Part shown: positions 6,979 through 14,150 of the stretch, piece after piece
How positions within the stretch are numbered: the stretch's first letter is position 1
Layout: the number at the start of each line of letters is the position of its first letter
Source of the DNA: JBBAFB01 sp041655595
GTDB lineage: Bacteria; Bacillota; DULZ01
Assembly (NCBI GenBank): GCA_041655595.1
Contig: JBBAFB010000036.1
Span: 1 to 17,016, forward strand
Length of the DNA: 17,016 nucleotides
Reading direction: 5' to 3'
The notes under the pieces: generated by a model
The model's database searches: none
The model's input: the letters and a program-made list of their open reading frames with translations, nothing else
Told to the model about the DNA's origin: nothing
Translations under genes and position numbers: made by a program

Positions 6979-8398
6979 GCTGTACACCCACCTTTCGACT
7001 CGTGAGTAAATCATATTTACCTAGGTTGACAGGTGAAATTGTAACAATATCGGTAATAGCCGGTTGAGGGTTTGCAATTACATTGTTTTCCCAAACATTT
7101 TTCCAGCCATATTCTACACAATCCCTCAGAAGTTGTATTAACTCTTTGTGGTCAGTGGAATGGCTTGTAAGCCATTCGAGGAATTCTGGCGGCAGATTCC
7201 GGCGTACCGGGGCTGCATTGAATATTGCCCTTCCCCGTTGTTCTAATATGGGGAGATAGTGCTCAAGGTTGTATGTTGGGGTATGGCGTTTGAAACAACG
7301 TTCGTGGCTTGCAATCAATCGCCCTTTGCTATAAATATCAACCTTTTCGGCATACCCTTTAACGCTGACATTGCTGCCACAATAGGAAACAGGGACGGAG
7401 TAGTCATTAGTGTCAAAGCGTGCAGTAGCAAAGGTACTGACCCTTACATTAGAACATTTAGCCGTTTCAAATTCGTATCCTGGCAACATTCTTAGGGATT
7501 GCTGCTCTTTTTCAAACATTTCACCAACAGTAGCTGGTCTACCTGTAATCTTGTGATTGCGATATTCCAGGCAGCGTCGTTTAAGTAACAGATTTAGCTC
7601 TTCAAGGCTGCTAACCCTTGGCACTGGCACAAGTGTATTGCGGCGTGCCCAGCCAACTAGTCCCTCAACGAGGCCTTTTTCATGACCCTCTGCTGGATTA
7701 CAGAAGAGAGCATCGAAACCATAATGGGCTGATAAAGCAGTATAACCATCTTGTTTTTTAGCATGTGCCCCAAAACCATCTTTAACTGCAACTTTAGCGT
7801 TATCAAAGATAACTTTTTCAGGTACCCCTCCGAAGAAGCGAAATGTTCTTACGAATGCCTCCAAAAAGCTTTCTTGGTTCTGCCGCCGATAGGCAAATAC
7901 GGTTGGTGCACAGCTTGAGCAGAGTCTAGCACAGAACAAATTAATTACCGTTTTCTCGCCACGTAAGTAGACAGTTGCCTCACCCCAGTCTATTTGCATT
8001 GCTTCTCCTGGCGAGAACTCTAAGGGAACAAAAACTTGCGGCTTAGCCCCTCTCATTTCGCTGACCTTGCGCCTTACGGTGGATTCCCCGCCGGCAAATC
8101 CCTTCTCGCTAACTAAACGGTCGTATATACGTTTAGCTGTATGACGCTGTTTCTTCAGGTTTTCTCGCTTATCTTCATCAAGACAGGCCTGGATAAACGC
8201 CACCACTTCATCTGTTAATATTGATGATTCTCGTTCCGGTACCTTACGTTCCCACGGAACAACATAGCCCTCACAGTATTTAGCTACTGTATTTCGTGAT
8301 ATGTGTAGCTGCCTGGCTATTTCACGCTGACTCATGCCGGATAGGTACATTTGGCGGATCTGTTTGTAATCTTTCACTGTTATGACCACTCCATTCAC
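6968..8398 (-). CDS. istA: IS21 family transposase IstA
   Basis: The 476-residue DDE transposase starts with a helix-turn-helix (residues ~14-44, MSQREIARQLHISRNTVAKY), followed by an rve integrase core. The acidic residues are visible as D137 (MQIDWGEA), D199 (VIFDNAK) and the glutamate in EKGLVEG (E246), and the family's WARRN motif follows. The C-terminal beta-barrel segment includes Y-S-V-P-V. The GTG start at 8396-8398 is the longest possible; GTGs at 8389 or 8377 are alternatives, since AGAGG lies just upstream. No frameshift or stop is present, so the element may still be active. Confidence 0.94.
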   Translation of the reverse strand: MNGVVITVKDYKQIRQMYLSGMSQREIARQLHISRNTVAKYCEGYVVPWERKVPERESSILTDEVVAFIQACLDEDKRENLKKQRHTAKRIYDRLVSEKGFAGGESTVRRKVSEMRGAKPQVFVPLEFSPGEAMQIDWGEATVYLRGEKTVINLFCARLCSSCAPTVFAYRRQNQESFLEAFVRTFRFFGGVPEKVIFDNAKVAVKDGFGAHAKKQDGYTALSAHYGFDALFCNPAEGHEKGLVEGLVGWARRNTLVPVPRVSSLEELNLLLKRRCLEYRNHKITGRPATVGEMFEKEQQSLRMLPGYEFETAKCSNVRVSTFATARFDTNDYSVPVSYCGSNVSVKGYAEKVDIYSKGRLIASHERCFKRHTPTYNLEHYLPILEQRGRAIFNAAPVRRNLPPEFLEWLTSHSTDHKELIQLLRDCVEYGWKNVWENNVIANPQPAITDIVTISPVNLGKYDLLTSRKVGVQHVG

Positions 8399-8436
8399 CT
8401 CTGTCTCAGCCTAAACTTCGTCAGAGTATATTTCAA

Positions 8437-8492
8437 GTGGCTCACTTTCAGATGAGCGTTTTCATCTTTAGTGGCTCAGTTTCAGATTAGCA
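8437..8492 (-). repeat. IS21 right end: terminal inverted repeat and internal repeat
   Basis: The same core appears in inverted orientation as TGGCTCACTTTC (8438-8449) and TGGCTCAGTTTC (8472-8483). The outer 21 bases (8472-8492) are the inverted counterpart of 6150-6170, with mismatches at three positions. Confidence 0.8.
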
Positions 8493-8498
8493 TTTATA

Positions 8499-8505
8499 GT
8501 GGATT
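8499..8505. repeat. Target-site duplication, right copy (GTGGATT)
   Basis: Exact match to 6138-6144. Joining the two flanks through one copy reconstructs the pre-insertion intergenic sequence. Confidence 0.7.
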
Positions 8506-8544
8506 CAGGCAAAGCAGGTCCTTAGTTGTAGGGCTGTTAACTGT

Positions 8545-8722
8545 GCACTCCGTCGGGGCTTTTAATTAAAAGACCGGCAAGGGGGAAGGCTAGGGTAACC
8601 TTGGCTAGAATTGCAAATAAATTGGCGTTGGTATGGCATAAATACTTGACAGGGAGGCCAAGATCTCATAGCATTAATTTGTCACCGGTCTTTTTTGGGT
8701 GCTACACAAAAGCAGTGGCACC
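8545..8722 (+). promoter_or_regulatory. Structured leader region of the molybdopterin-binding gene, possible riboswitch
   Basis: The non-coding stretch 8399-8794 contains the IS end to 8498, then this region. CTTTTAATTAAAAG (8559-8572) is a perfect palindrome. AAAAGACCGG (8568-8577) pairs perfectly with CCGGTCTTTT (8685-8694), enclosing 107 bases and followed by two more T. Inside, CTTGGC (8600-8605) can pair with GCCAAG (8657-8662), and GTAT with ATAC closes a small hairpin (8631-8645). After it, GGTGCTAC (8698-8705) pairs with GTGGCACC (8715-8722). Molybdenum-cofactor riboswitches are known upstream of molybdopterin genes in Clostridia, which makes one plausible, but I cannot recognise the Moco consensus by eye. 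Confidence 0.4.
8646..8674 (+). promoter_or_regulatory. Candidate promoter for the molybdopterin-binding gene
   Basis: A consensus TTGACA (8646-8651) is followed, after 17 bases, by TAGCAT (8669-8674, 4/6). Transcription would start near 8681. If real, the large helix 8568-8694 would be DNA-level symmetry rather than a riboswitch stem, so the two calls compete. Confidence 0.45.
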
Positions 8723-8794
8723 TTAGGTGAAGATTGTTTAAGAAATGGGAATGCAAATCTCCTTTAAACGGAGCATAGAGGGAGGCAGTAATCG

Positions 8795-9820
8795 GTGCGT
8801 AAGATTCGAGTAGAGGATGCGGTAGGGCTAAAGCTTTGTCATGATATTACAAAGGTTATTCCCGGGGAATTTAAGGGTAGGGCTTTTAAGAAGGGTCATT
8901 TAATTCAACCGGAGGATATCGAGCAACTTAAAAACATCGGCAAAGAACATATCTACATCTGGGAGGATAAGCCGGGGGAGCTGCACGAAGATGAGGCGGC
9001 AGTCAGGATTGCCGAGGCCATAGCCGGGCCGAATATTGTTTTTGATACTCCGGTGGAGGGGAAAACAATTTTATCGGCGGCAATTAAAGGGGTTTTTCGC
9101 TTGAATAGCGATTTGTTAAGGCAACTCAATTCCATTGACCAGGTTACCATCCCCACTATTCCTGATTTTTATAGGGTGGAAAGAGGGCAAAGGGTGGCAA
9201 CCGCCAGAGTGGTACCCCTAGTAATTCGGGAAGAAAAAATTAAGGCTGTAGAAGAATTATGTAAAGAAGGGGATGTTGTCTGCCAAATCAAGCCTTACCA
9301 AAAATTAAAAGTGGGCTTTATCATTACCGGTAATGAGGTTTATCATGGCCGAGTTGAAGATCAATTTAAGCCGGTCCTACGCCGAAAGATGAAATATTTT
9401 GGAGCTGAAATTTTAGATGCAACATATTGCCCTGATGATCTCCGGGAAATAGAAAAGGCTATTCATAAATACAAAGCAGCCGGGGCTCAACTGATTGTTT
9501 TAACGGGGGGTATGTCGGTAGATCCTGATGATTTGACACCGGGAGCCATTAGAAATACGGCTACAGAGTTGGTAACCTACGGGGTGCCTGTTCAGCCCGG
9601 CAATATGTTTATGATGGCCTATTTGAATGACAGTCTGATGATCGGGGTTCCCGGGGCGGCACTTTATTACAGAACTACTATTCTAGACTTGGTTTTGCCG
9701 AAAATTTTTATAGGAGAGAGATTTACCAAAGGGGACTTCGCTGCGATGGGGGAAGGTGGCTTGTGCATGACTTGTGCTAAATGTACCTACCCTATTTGCT
9801 ACTTTGGCAGGTCCCGATAA
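8795..9820 (+). CDS. Molybdopterin-binding protein (MoeA/MoaB-like, MoCF domain) with Cys-rich C-terminus
   Basis: The 341-residue protein has an N-terminal region starting RKIRVEDAVGLKLCHDI, as in MoeA-like proteins of Clostridia, and a MoCF_biosynth domain at about residues 170-305 with TGNEV (178-182) and LTGGMSVDPDD (236-246), the molybdopterin-binding loop. It probably takes part in molybdenum-cofactor maturation or handling in the cytoplasm. It is shorter than standard MoeA (~400 residues) and appears to lack part of its C-terminal domain. The end carries C324-x2-C327-x2-C330-x4-C335, a likely metal or Fe-S site. Start GTG 8795 is preceded by AGAGGGAGG (8777-8785) at nine bases. It stands alone, with no molybdopterin synthesis genes nearby in this window. 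Confidence 0.85.
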   Translation: MRKIRVEDAVGLKLCHDITKVIPGEFKGRAFKKGHLIQPEDIEQLKNIGKEHIYIWEDKPGELHEDEAAVRIAEAIAGPNIVFDTPVEGKTILSAAIKGVFRLNSDLLRQLNSIDQVTIPTIPDFYRVERGQRVATARVVPLVIREEKIKAVEELCKEGDVVCQIKPYQKLKVGFIITGNEVYHGRVEDQFKPVLRRKMKYFGAEILDATYCPDDLREIEKAIHKYKAAGAQLIVLTGGMSVDPDDLTPGAIRNTATELVTYGVPVQPGNMFMMAYLNDSLMIGVPGAALYYRTTILDLVLPKIFIGERFTKGDFAAMGEGGLCMTCAKCTYPICYFGRSR

Positions 9821-9841
9821 CCGAGCCAAAAAATACAAAGG

Positions 9842-9870
9842 GCTGTCTTTTCGCGCTGGAAATTGACAGC
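9842..9870 (+). terminator. Weak hairpin after the molybdopterin-binding gene
   Basis: GCTGTC (9842-9847) pairs with GACAGC (9865-9870) across a 17-base loop, followed by a T-rich stretch. The stem is short and overlaps the -35 box of the next promoter, so confidence is low. Confidence 0.35.
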
Positions 9871-9891
9871 TTATTTGTTTTATACTATTAT
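9863..9891 (+). promoter_or_regulatory. Strong sigma-A promoter of the acyl-CoA synthetase / liv operon
   Basis: TTGACA (9863-9868) is exact, the spacer is 17 bases, and TATTAT (9886-9891) matches 5/6. Transcription would start near 9898, leaving about 154 bases of leader. Confidence 0.75.
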
Positions 9892-9902
9892 GATAATTAT
9901 TA

Positions 9903-9974
9903 ACAACTGAATTGCCGATCAGTCGAGAAATAACAGGCCGGCGGCAAACCGGGTAGAGTTGTCACTGAATTCAG
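9903..9974 (+). promoter_or_regulatory. Foldable leader of the acyl-CoA synthetase / liv operon
   Basis: ACAACT (9903-9908) pairs with AGTTGT (9957-9962) and, inside, TTGCCG (9912-9917) pairs with CGGCAA (9942-9947). An alternative hairpin ACTGA/TCAGT (9906-9910 with 9919-9923) would exclude them. A 10-bp palindrome CTGAATTCAG (9965-9974) follows. Mutually exclusive stems suggest a regulated leader, or the palindrome may be an operator. No known riboswitch or T-box consensus was recognised. Confidence 0.35.
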
Positions 9975-10051
9975 AAATATTAGAGGATTTTTAATTCTTT
10001 TGTATAATTATCTAGGAGCAAATTAATTATATCAGAGGAGGTAGTACCCTA

Positions 10052-11758
10052 GTGCAGAAAGATGTCTATTTAGCTAAGCCGTGGACCAAGTTTTATGTTG
10101 AAGGGGTGCCGGAGTTTGTAGAAGTGCCCCAAGTGCCCTTGCTGGAGGTATTTGAGCAGGTGGTAAAAAAATATGCTAAAAATACGGCCATTAATTTTTA
10201 TGGCAAAAAGATTACCTATCAAGAATTGGGAGATCACATTGATCGCCTGGCTACAGCTTTGGCTGACCTGGGTTTAAAAAAGGGCGACAGAATAGCCCTT
10301 TATCTGCTCAATTCTCCTCAGTTTGTGATTTCCTACCTTGCGGTTTTGAAAATAGGTGCAATTGTTACTCCTATTAACCCGGTTTACACCAGTATAGAGG
10401 TTAAGCACCAGCTAAGCGACAGCGGTGCAAAAACAATTATTTGTCAGGACATACTGTATGATAATGTGCAAAAAACCGGCTTAAAACTTGATAATGTCAT
10501 TATTACCGGAATTGGGGAATACCTTCCCTTTATAAAAAAAGCCCTAGGCAAAAGTCTGATTGGTAAGATTTCTAGGGATATGGAGATTCCCGATATTAAA
10601 ATAGCGGAAGAAAAAGGCCTTTATCAGTACCAGGAGCTACTAAAAAAATACCCGGCCAAGCCGCCTCAAATTGAGATTAACCCCCAAGAGCATTTAGCGG
10701 TTTTAGCTTACACCGGCGGGACCACCGGACCTCCCAAGGGCGCTATGCTCACCCATTATAATTTAATGTCGGTCTACAAACAGGTGACCACCTTTTGGCC
10801 TGTGATGGAGGAAGGAAAAGAGGTTGTCATCGCTTTCTTGCCCTTTTATCATATTTACGGTCAAATTGTAGCCATGTTTAACAGTTTGTTTATGGGTGCG
10901 ACCATTGTACTGTTTACCACCGTTGATTTGGATGATATTTTGCTGGCCATTGACGGGCAAAAGGCCACCTTTCTTTTCGGGGTGCCTACCTTTTTTGAAT
11001 ACCTGAAGGAGCATGATAAAACCGGCAGAACCAATTGGAAGCGTTTAAAGCTGATTACCTGCGGTGCGGATACCCTCCATGAAACCACAGTGGATAGCTG
11101 GAAAAAACGCACCGGTACAAATATTGTAGAAGGATATGGAATGACGGAAACTACCGCCGTAACCCATGCCAATCCCATGGGCCGGAGCAAAAAGGGTTCC
11201 TTCGGCCTGCCCATGTCCAATGTGGTTGCGGCTGTTATAAATCCCGATACCAATGAATTCATTCCCCAAGGGGAAGTTGGCGAAATGATTGTCAAGGGCC
11301 CCAATATTATGCAGGGCTACTGGCAGGCTCAGGCTGAGACAGACAAGGTGTTAATCGAAAAAGAAGGGGAGCTTTGGTTAAAAACCGGGGATTTTGTTAA
11401 GATGGATGAGGAAGGTTATTTCTTCTTTTATGACAGGAAGCGAGATTTAATCAAGTATAAGGGCTACTCGGTCTTTGCTAGGGATATAGAGGATTACCTT
11501 TATCAACATCCTCAAATCAAACAGGTTGGAGTGATCGGAGTTCCCGAACCCACTGTGGGACAGTTGGTCAAGGCCAATATTGTGCTGCAAAACGAGGCTA
11601 GGGGTAAGGTGTCCGAGGAAGATATCCTAGATTACTGCCGTCAGGGATTAGCCCATTATAAAATACCCAAAATTATTGAATTTAGGGGGGAATTGCCCCA
11701 AACGGATGTGGGCAAAATATCCCGCCGAGAACTCAGGGAAGAATTGGAGGAGTTTTAA
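10052..11758 (+). CDS. Long-chain-type acyl-CoA synthetase (AMP-binding, FadD-like)
   Basis: The 568-residue cytoplasmic enzyme activates a carboxylic acid to its acyl-AMP and then acyl-CoA. It shows the full adenylate-forming set: the phosphate-binding YTGGTTGPPKG (residues 220-230), YGMTETT (362-368), TGD (445-447), the hinge region DRKRDLIKYKG (461-471) and the adenylation lysine K555 in TDVGKISRREL. Length is normal for the medium/long-chain branch. Start GTG 10052 follows GAGGAGGT. Its TAA stop overlaps the ATG of livG by one base, so synthesis is coupled to the downstream transporter. The acid activated cannot be read from the sequence; a fatty, branched or aromatic acid is possible. 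Confidence 0.9.
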   Translation: MQKDVYLAKPWTKFYVEGVPEFVEVPQVPLLEVFEQVVKKYAKNTAINFYGKKITYQELGDHIDRLATALADLGLKKGDRIALYLLNSPQFVISYLAVLKIGAIVTPINPVYTSIEVKHQLSDSGAKTIICQDILYDNVQKTGLKLDNVIITGIGEYLPFIKKALGKSLIGKISRDMEIPDIKIAEEKGLYQYQELLKKYPAKPPQIEINPQEHLAVLAYTGGTTGPPKGAMLTHYNLMSVYKQVTTFWPVMEEGKEVVIAFLPFYHIYGQIVAMFNSLFMGATIVLFTTVDLDDILLAIDGQKATFLFGVPTFFEYLKEHDKTGRTNWKRLKLITCGADTLHETTVDSWKKRTGTNIVEGYGMTETTAVTHANPMGRSKKGSFGLPMSNVVAAVINPDTNEFIPQGEVGEMIVKGPNIMQGYWQAQAETDKVLIEKEGELWLKTGDFVKMDEEGYFFFYDRKRDLIKYKGYSVFARDIEDYLYQHPQIKQVGVIGVPEPTVGQLVKANIVLQNEARGKVSEEDILDYCRQGLAHYKIPKIIEFRGELPQTDVGKISRRELREELEEF

Positions 11759-12525
11759 TGGGACAGGAGTTTTTTCAGGTTAACAACTTGGTAAAAACTT
11801 TTGGTGGCTTGGTAGCTACCGATGATGTCAGCTTTTCGGTTAACCACAATGAAATAGTTGGTTTAATCGGGCCCAACGGAGCCGGCAAAAGCACCTTGGT
11901 CAAATTGATTTTAGGCATTTTAAAGCCGGATCAAGGCTCCATTATCTTTAAAGGACAGAACTTGGTGGGCCTTAAAACTTGGGATATCGTCAACTTAGGC
12001 ATAGCCGGTACTTTTCAAAACACCAGACCTTTTAGGCGGCTGCCCATTATCGCTAATGCAATGGTGCCCTGTCTAGCCCCCAGAGGCAGGAAACGAGGGG
12101 AATGGGTGAAAAGGATTGAAAGCAAAGCCCAGGATGCCTTAGAGTTTGCAGGTATTTCCGATTTGGCATTGGAACCCGCTTCTCATTTATCCCACGGTGA
12201 TTTAAAACGGCTGGAAGTTGCCAAGGCCGTGGCAACGGACCCGGAACTGTTGATTCTGGATGAGCCCTTTGGGGGATTAAACCCAACCGAAACAGAGCTG
12301 TTGGCAAAATCCATTAGAAGACTTCACAAAGGAGGCAGGTTTGGTAGGCTTCACAGTGATGGTATGGCAATGATTATTATTGAACATAAATTGTCGGAAT
12401 TGATGAAAATTGTGGACAGGGTAGTTGTTTTGCAATTCGGCAAACTAATCGCCACCGGTACGCCGGAAGAGATTGTGGCTAACGAACAAGTTATTGAGGC
12501 CTATCTTGGAAGGGAGGGGGCCTAA
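11758..12525 (+). CDS. livG: Branched-chain amino acid-type ABC transporter ATP-binding protein LivG
   Basis: The 255-residue ABC ATPase has Walker A GPNGAGKST (residues 38-46), Q-loop glutamine in TFQNTRPF (Q87), a signature LSHGD (144-148), Walker B LLILDEPFGGLNP (164-176) and switch histidine in IIIEHKL (H210). FQNTRPF and the C-terminal VIEAYLG are typical of LivG. The signature deviates from LSGGQ, as LivG proteins often do (LSYGQ). About ten extra residues (HKGGRFGRLHSDGM, 190-203) lie between Walker B and the H-loop. It overlaps the acyl-CoA synthetase and livF by one base at each end, which argues for one coupled unit. Confidence 0.93.
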   Translation: MGQEFFQVNNLVKTFGGLVATDDVSFSVNHNEIVGLIGPNGAGKSTLVKLILGILKPDQGSIIFKGQNLVGLKTWDIVNLGIAGTFQNTRPFRRLPIIANAMVPCLAPRGRKRGEWVKRIESKAQDALEFAGISDLALEPASHLSHGDLKRLEVAKAVATDPELLILDEPFGGLNPTETELLAKSIRRLHKGGRFGRLHSDGMAMIIIEHKLSELMKIVDRVVVLQFGKLIATGTPEEIVANEQVIEAYLGREGA

Positions 12526-13268
12526 TGTTGCTGGAAGTAAAAAACATTACGGTGGATTATGATACGGCTATGCTGCTAAACGATGTGAGCCTAGCAATGA
12601 TGCAAGGTGAGCTGTTGAGCTTGGTCGGTCCTAACGGGGCCGGCAAAACCACCTTGCTGAGGGCCATAACTGGCTTGGTCAGATGGGATCGGGAGACAAA
12701 ACAAGGGACAAAAGCCGGCAATATCGGCCTGACCGGTCAGGTGCTTTTTAACGGGGAGGATATCAGCAATTTGCCGGCCTATGAAATTGCCAGAAGGGGT
12801 TTAATACTTTGCCCCGAAAGGCGGAGGCCCTTTACCGAGATGACAGTGCAGGAAAATTTAAAGGCCGGGGCTTACTTGTATCCCAAACATTACGCGGGAA
12901 CCTTAGACTTTGTCTACCACCTTTTCCCCCGTTTGAAGGAAAGAGAAAAACAAATTTCAGGCACTATGTCCGGTGGGGAGCAGCAAATGTTGGCCATTGG
13001 CAGGGCTTTGATGTCCAAGCCCAAATTGCTTTGCATTGATGAGCCTTCCACCGGCCTTGCCCCGCTGATCAAACGGGATCTTTTTGACAAGATTAAAGAA
13101 ATAAACGAGGGCGGAATTGCCCTATTGTTAGTTGAGCAGGATGTGGCCTTAAGCTTTTCCTTATCAACTAGAGGCTATATTTTATCCCATGGTAAAATCG
13201 TGGCTCAGGGCACCAGTCAGGAATTGTTAAAAGACGAAACAGTGCGGCGAGCATACTTGGGCTTATAG
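12525..13268 (+). CDS. livF: Branched-chain amino acid-type ABC transporter ATP-binding protein LivF
   Basis: The 247-residue second ATPase has Walker A GPNGAGKT (35-42), signature MSGGE (148-152), Walker B LLCIDEP (168-174) and the LivF-specific LLVEQD in place of the switch histidine (Q204). C-terminal RRAYLGL is the family tail. A stretch of about 16 residues (RWDRETKQGTKAGNIGLT, 53-70) is inserted after the first strand-helix unit, where LivF normally runs straight from GL to the next strand. It should pair with LivG to energise the LivH-LivM permease. Confidence 0.93.
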   Translation: MLLEVKNITVDYDTAMLLNDVSLAMMQGELLSLVGPNGAGKTTLLRAITGLVRWDRETKQGTKAGNIGLTGQVLFNGEDISNLPAYEIARRGLILCPERRRPFTEMTVQENLKAGAYLYPKHYAGTLDFVYHLFPRLKEREKQISGTMSGGEQQMLAIGRALMSKPKLLCIDEPSTGLAPLIKRDLFDKIKEINEGGIALLLVEQDVALSFSLSTRGYILSHGKIVAQGTSQELLKDETVRRAYLGL

Positions 13269-13280
13269 GGGGGAGTAAAA

Positions 13281-14150
13281 TTGTTAGCAAATATTTTCGT
13301 CAACACCTTAATACATGCCAGCGTTTATGCCCTATTGGCACTGGGCTTTTCGCTTACCTTCGGGGTAGCCAGAATTATTAATTTAACTCATACAGCCTTT
13401 TATATGTTGGCCGCCTATCTGATCTTTACCTTTGTGGGTACTCTGGGCTTAAATTCGGCTTTGGCCATCTTACTTTCCATTGTGCTGGTGACCATCATAG
13501 GCATGCTCAGCTACAAGGTAATTATCGAGCCTTTACACGAACATGATACCACGGTATTAATCGTAACCATTGCCTTGGCTTTGGCCTTTCAGGAAGTAAT
13601 GCTCATCCTGTTTGGTGGGCATTTTCGGGGTGTGCCGTCTTTGGTAAAGGGCTTCGTCACCTTTCTAGGTGTTCGAGTTACCAATCAATACCTGGTGGTA
13701 ATAGCTGTTTTATCAGTAATTTTAGTGTTAGTGTGGCTGTTACTGTTAAAAACTCGTCTGGGCCTAGCGATCAGGGTTACTGCTCAGGACCGGGAAGTTG
13801 CCAATTTAATGGGTATTAATGTTTCCTTGATGTCCATGGTTACCATGGGTTTAGCTACTATGTTAGCTGCCACCGCCGGGGCATTGGTGGCACCCATATT
13901 TATCCTTGAACCCAGAATGTGGCTGCAACCCTTGACAATAGTGTTGGCAATTGTGGTGCTGGGCGGGTTGGGAAGCTTAAAGGGCAGTGTCTACGGAGCG
14001 ATTATTATAGCCTTGGTAGAAACCTTGGTCGTTTTCCTGGTTCCCATGGGTTCCTTTTTAAGGGGGGCGGTTTCTTTGGCTATTATGATTATTATTTTGA
14101 TTATACGTCCGGAAGGATTATTTGGAGTAAGTTTTGAGGGGGAGCGCTAG
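13281..14150 (+). CDS. livH: Branched-chain amino acid-type ABC transporter permease LivH
   Basis: The 289-residue, highly hydrophobic protein has several predicted membrane segments and the LivH pattern: N-terminal ALLALGFSLTFGVARIINLTH, an internal RVTAQDREVANLMGIN segment corresponding to the cytoplasmic coupling loop, and a C-terminal RPEGLFG. Start TTG 13281 follows the G-rich ribosome binding site GGGGGGAG (13268-13275), 12 bases after livF. With LivM it would form the membrane pore. Confidence 0.92.
   Translation: MLANIFVNTLIHASVYALLALGFSLTFGVARIINLTHTAFYMLAAYLIFTFVGTLGLNSALAILLSIVLVTIIGMLSYKVIIEPLHEHDTTVLIVTIALALAFQEVMLILFGGHFRGVPSLVKGFVTFLGVRVTNQYLVVIAVLSVILVLVWLLLLKTRLGLAIRVTAQDREVANLMGINVSLMSMVTMGLATMLAATAGALVAPIFILEPRMWLQPLTIVLAIVVLGGLGSLKGSVYGAIIIALVETLVVFLVPMGSFLRGAVSLAIMIIILIIRPEGLFGVSFEGER

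Larger units (their letters stand above)
6145..8498 (-). mobile_element. IS21-family insertion sequence (istA-istB), apparently complete
   Basis: About 2.35 kb, the usual size for the family. It holds istA and istB in the family's order with overlapping ends, no passenger gene, and conserved terminal repeats. The best-matching inverted ends are 6150-6170 and 8472-8492 (18 of 21 identical, beginning TG). The exact 7-bp flanking repeat GTGGATT places the outer boundaries about five bases further out on each side. Both reading frames look intact. It lies between the oxidase terminator and the leader of the molybdopterin-binding gene, so no coding sequence is interrupted. Confidence 0.9.

Noticed and set aside
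6979..7014. Upstream ATG for istB at 7014
   Set aside because: The start at 6978 has a good ribosome binding site and the short istA overlap usual for IS21.
6150..8492. IS21 boundaries exactly at the TG...CA ends
   Set aside because: The bases just outside (ATTATGAT and TTTATAGT) do not form an exact direct repeat, whereas GTGGATT a few bases out does.
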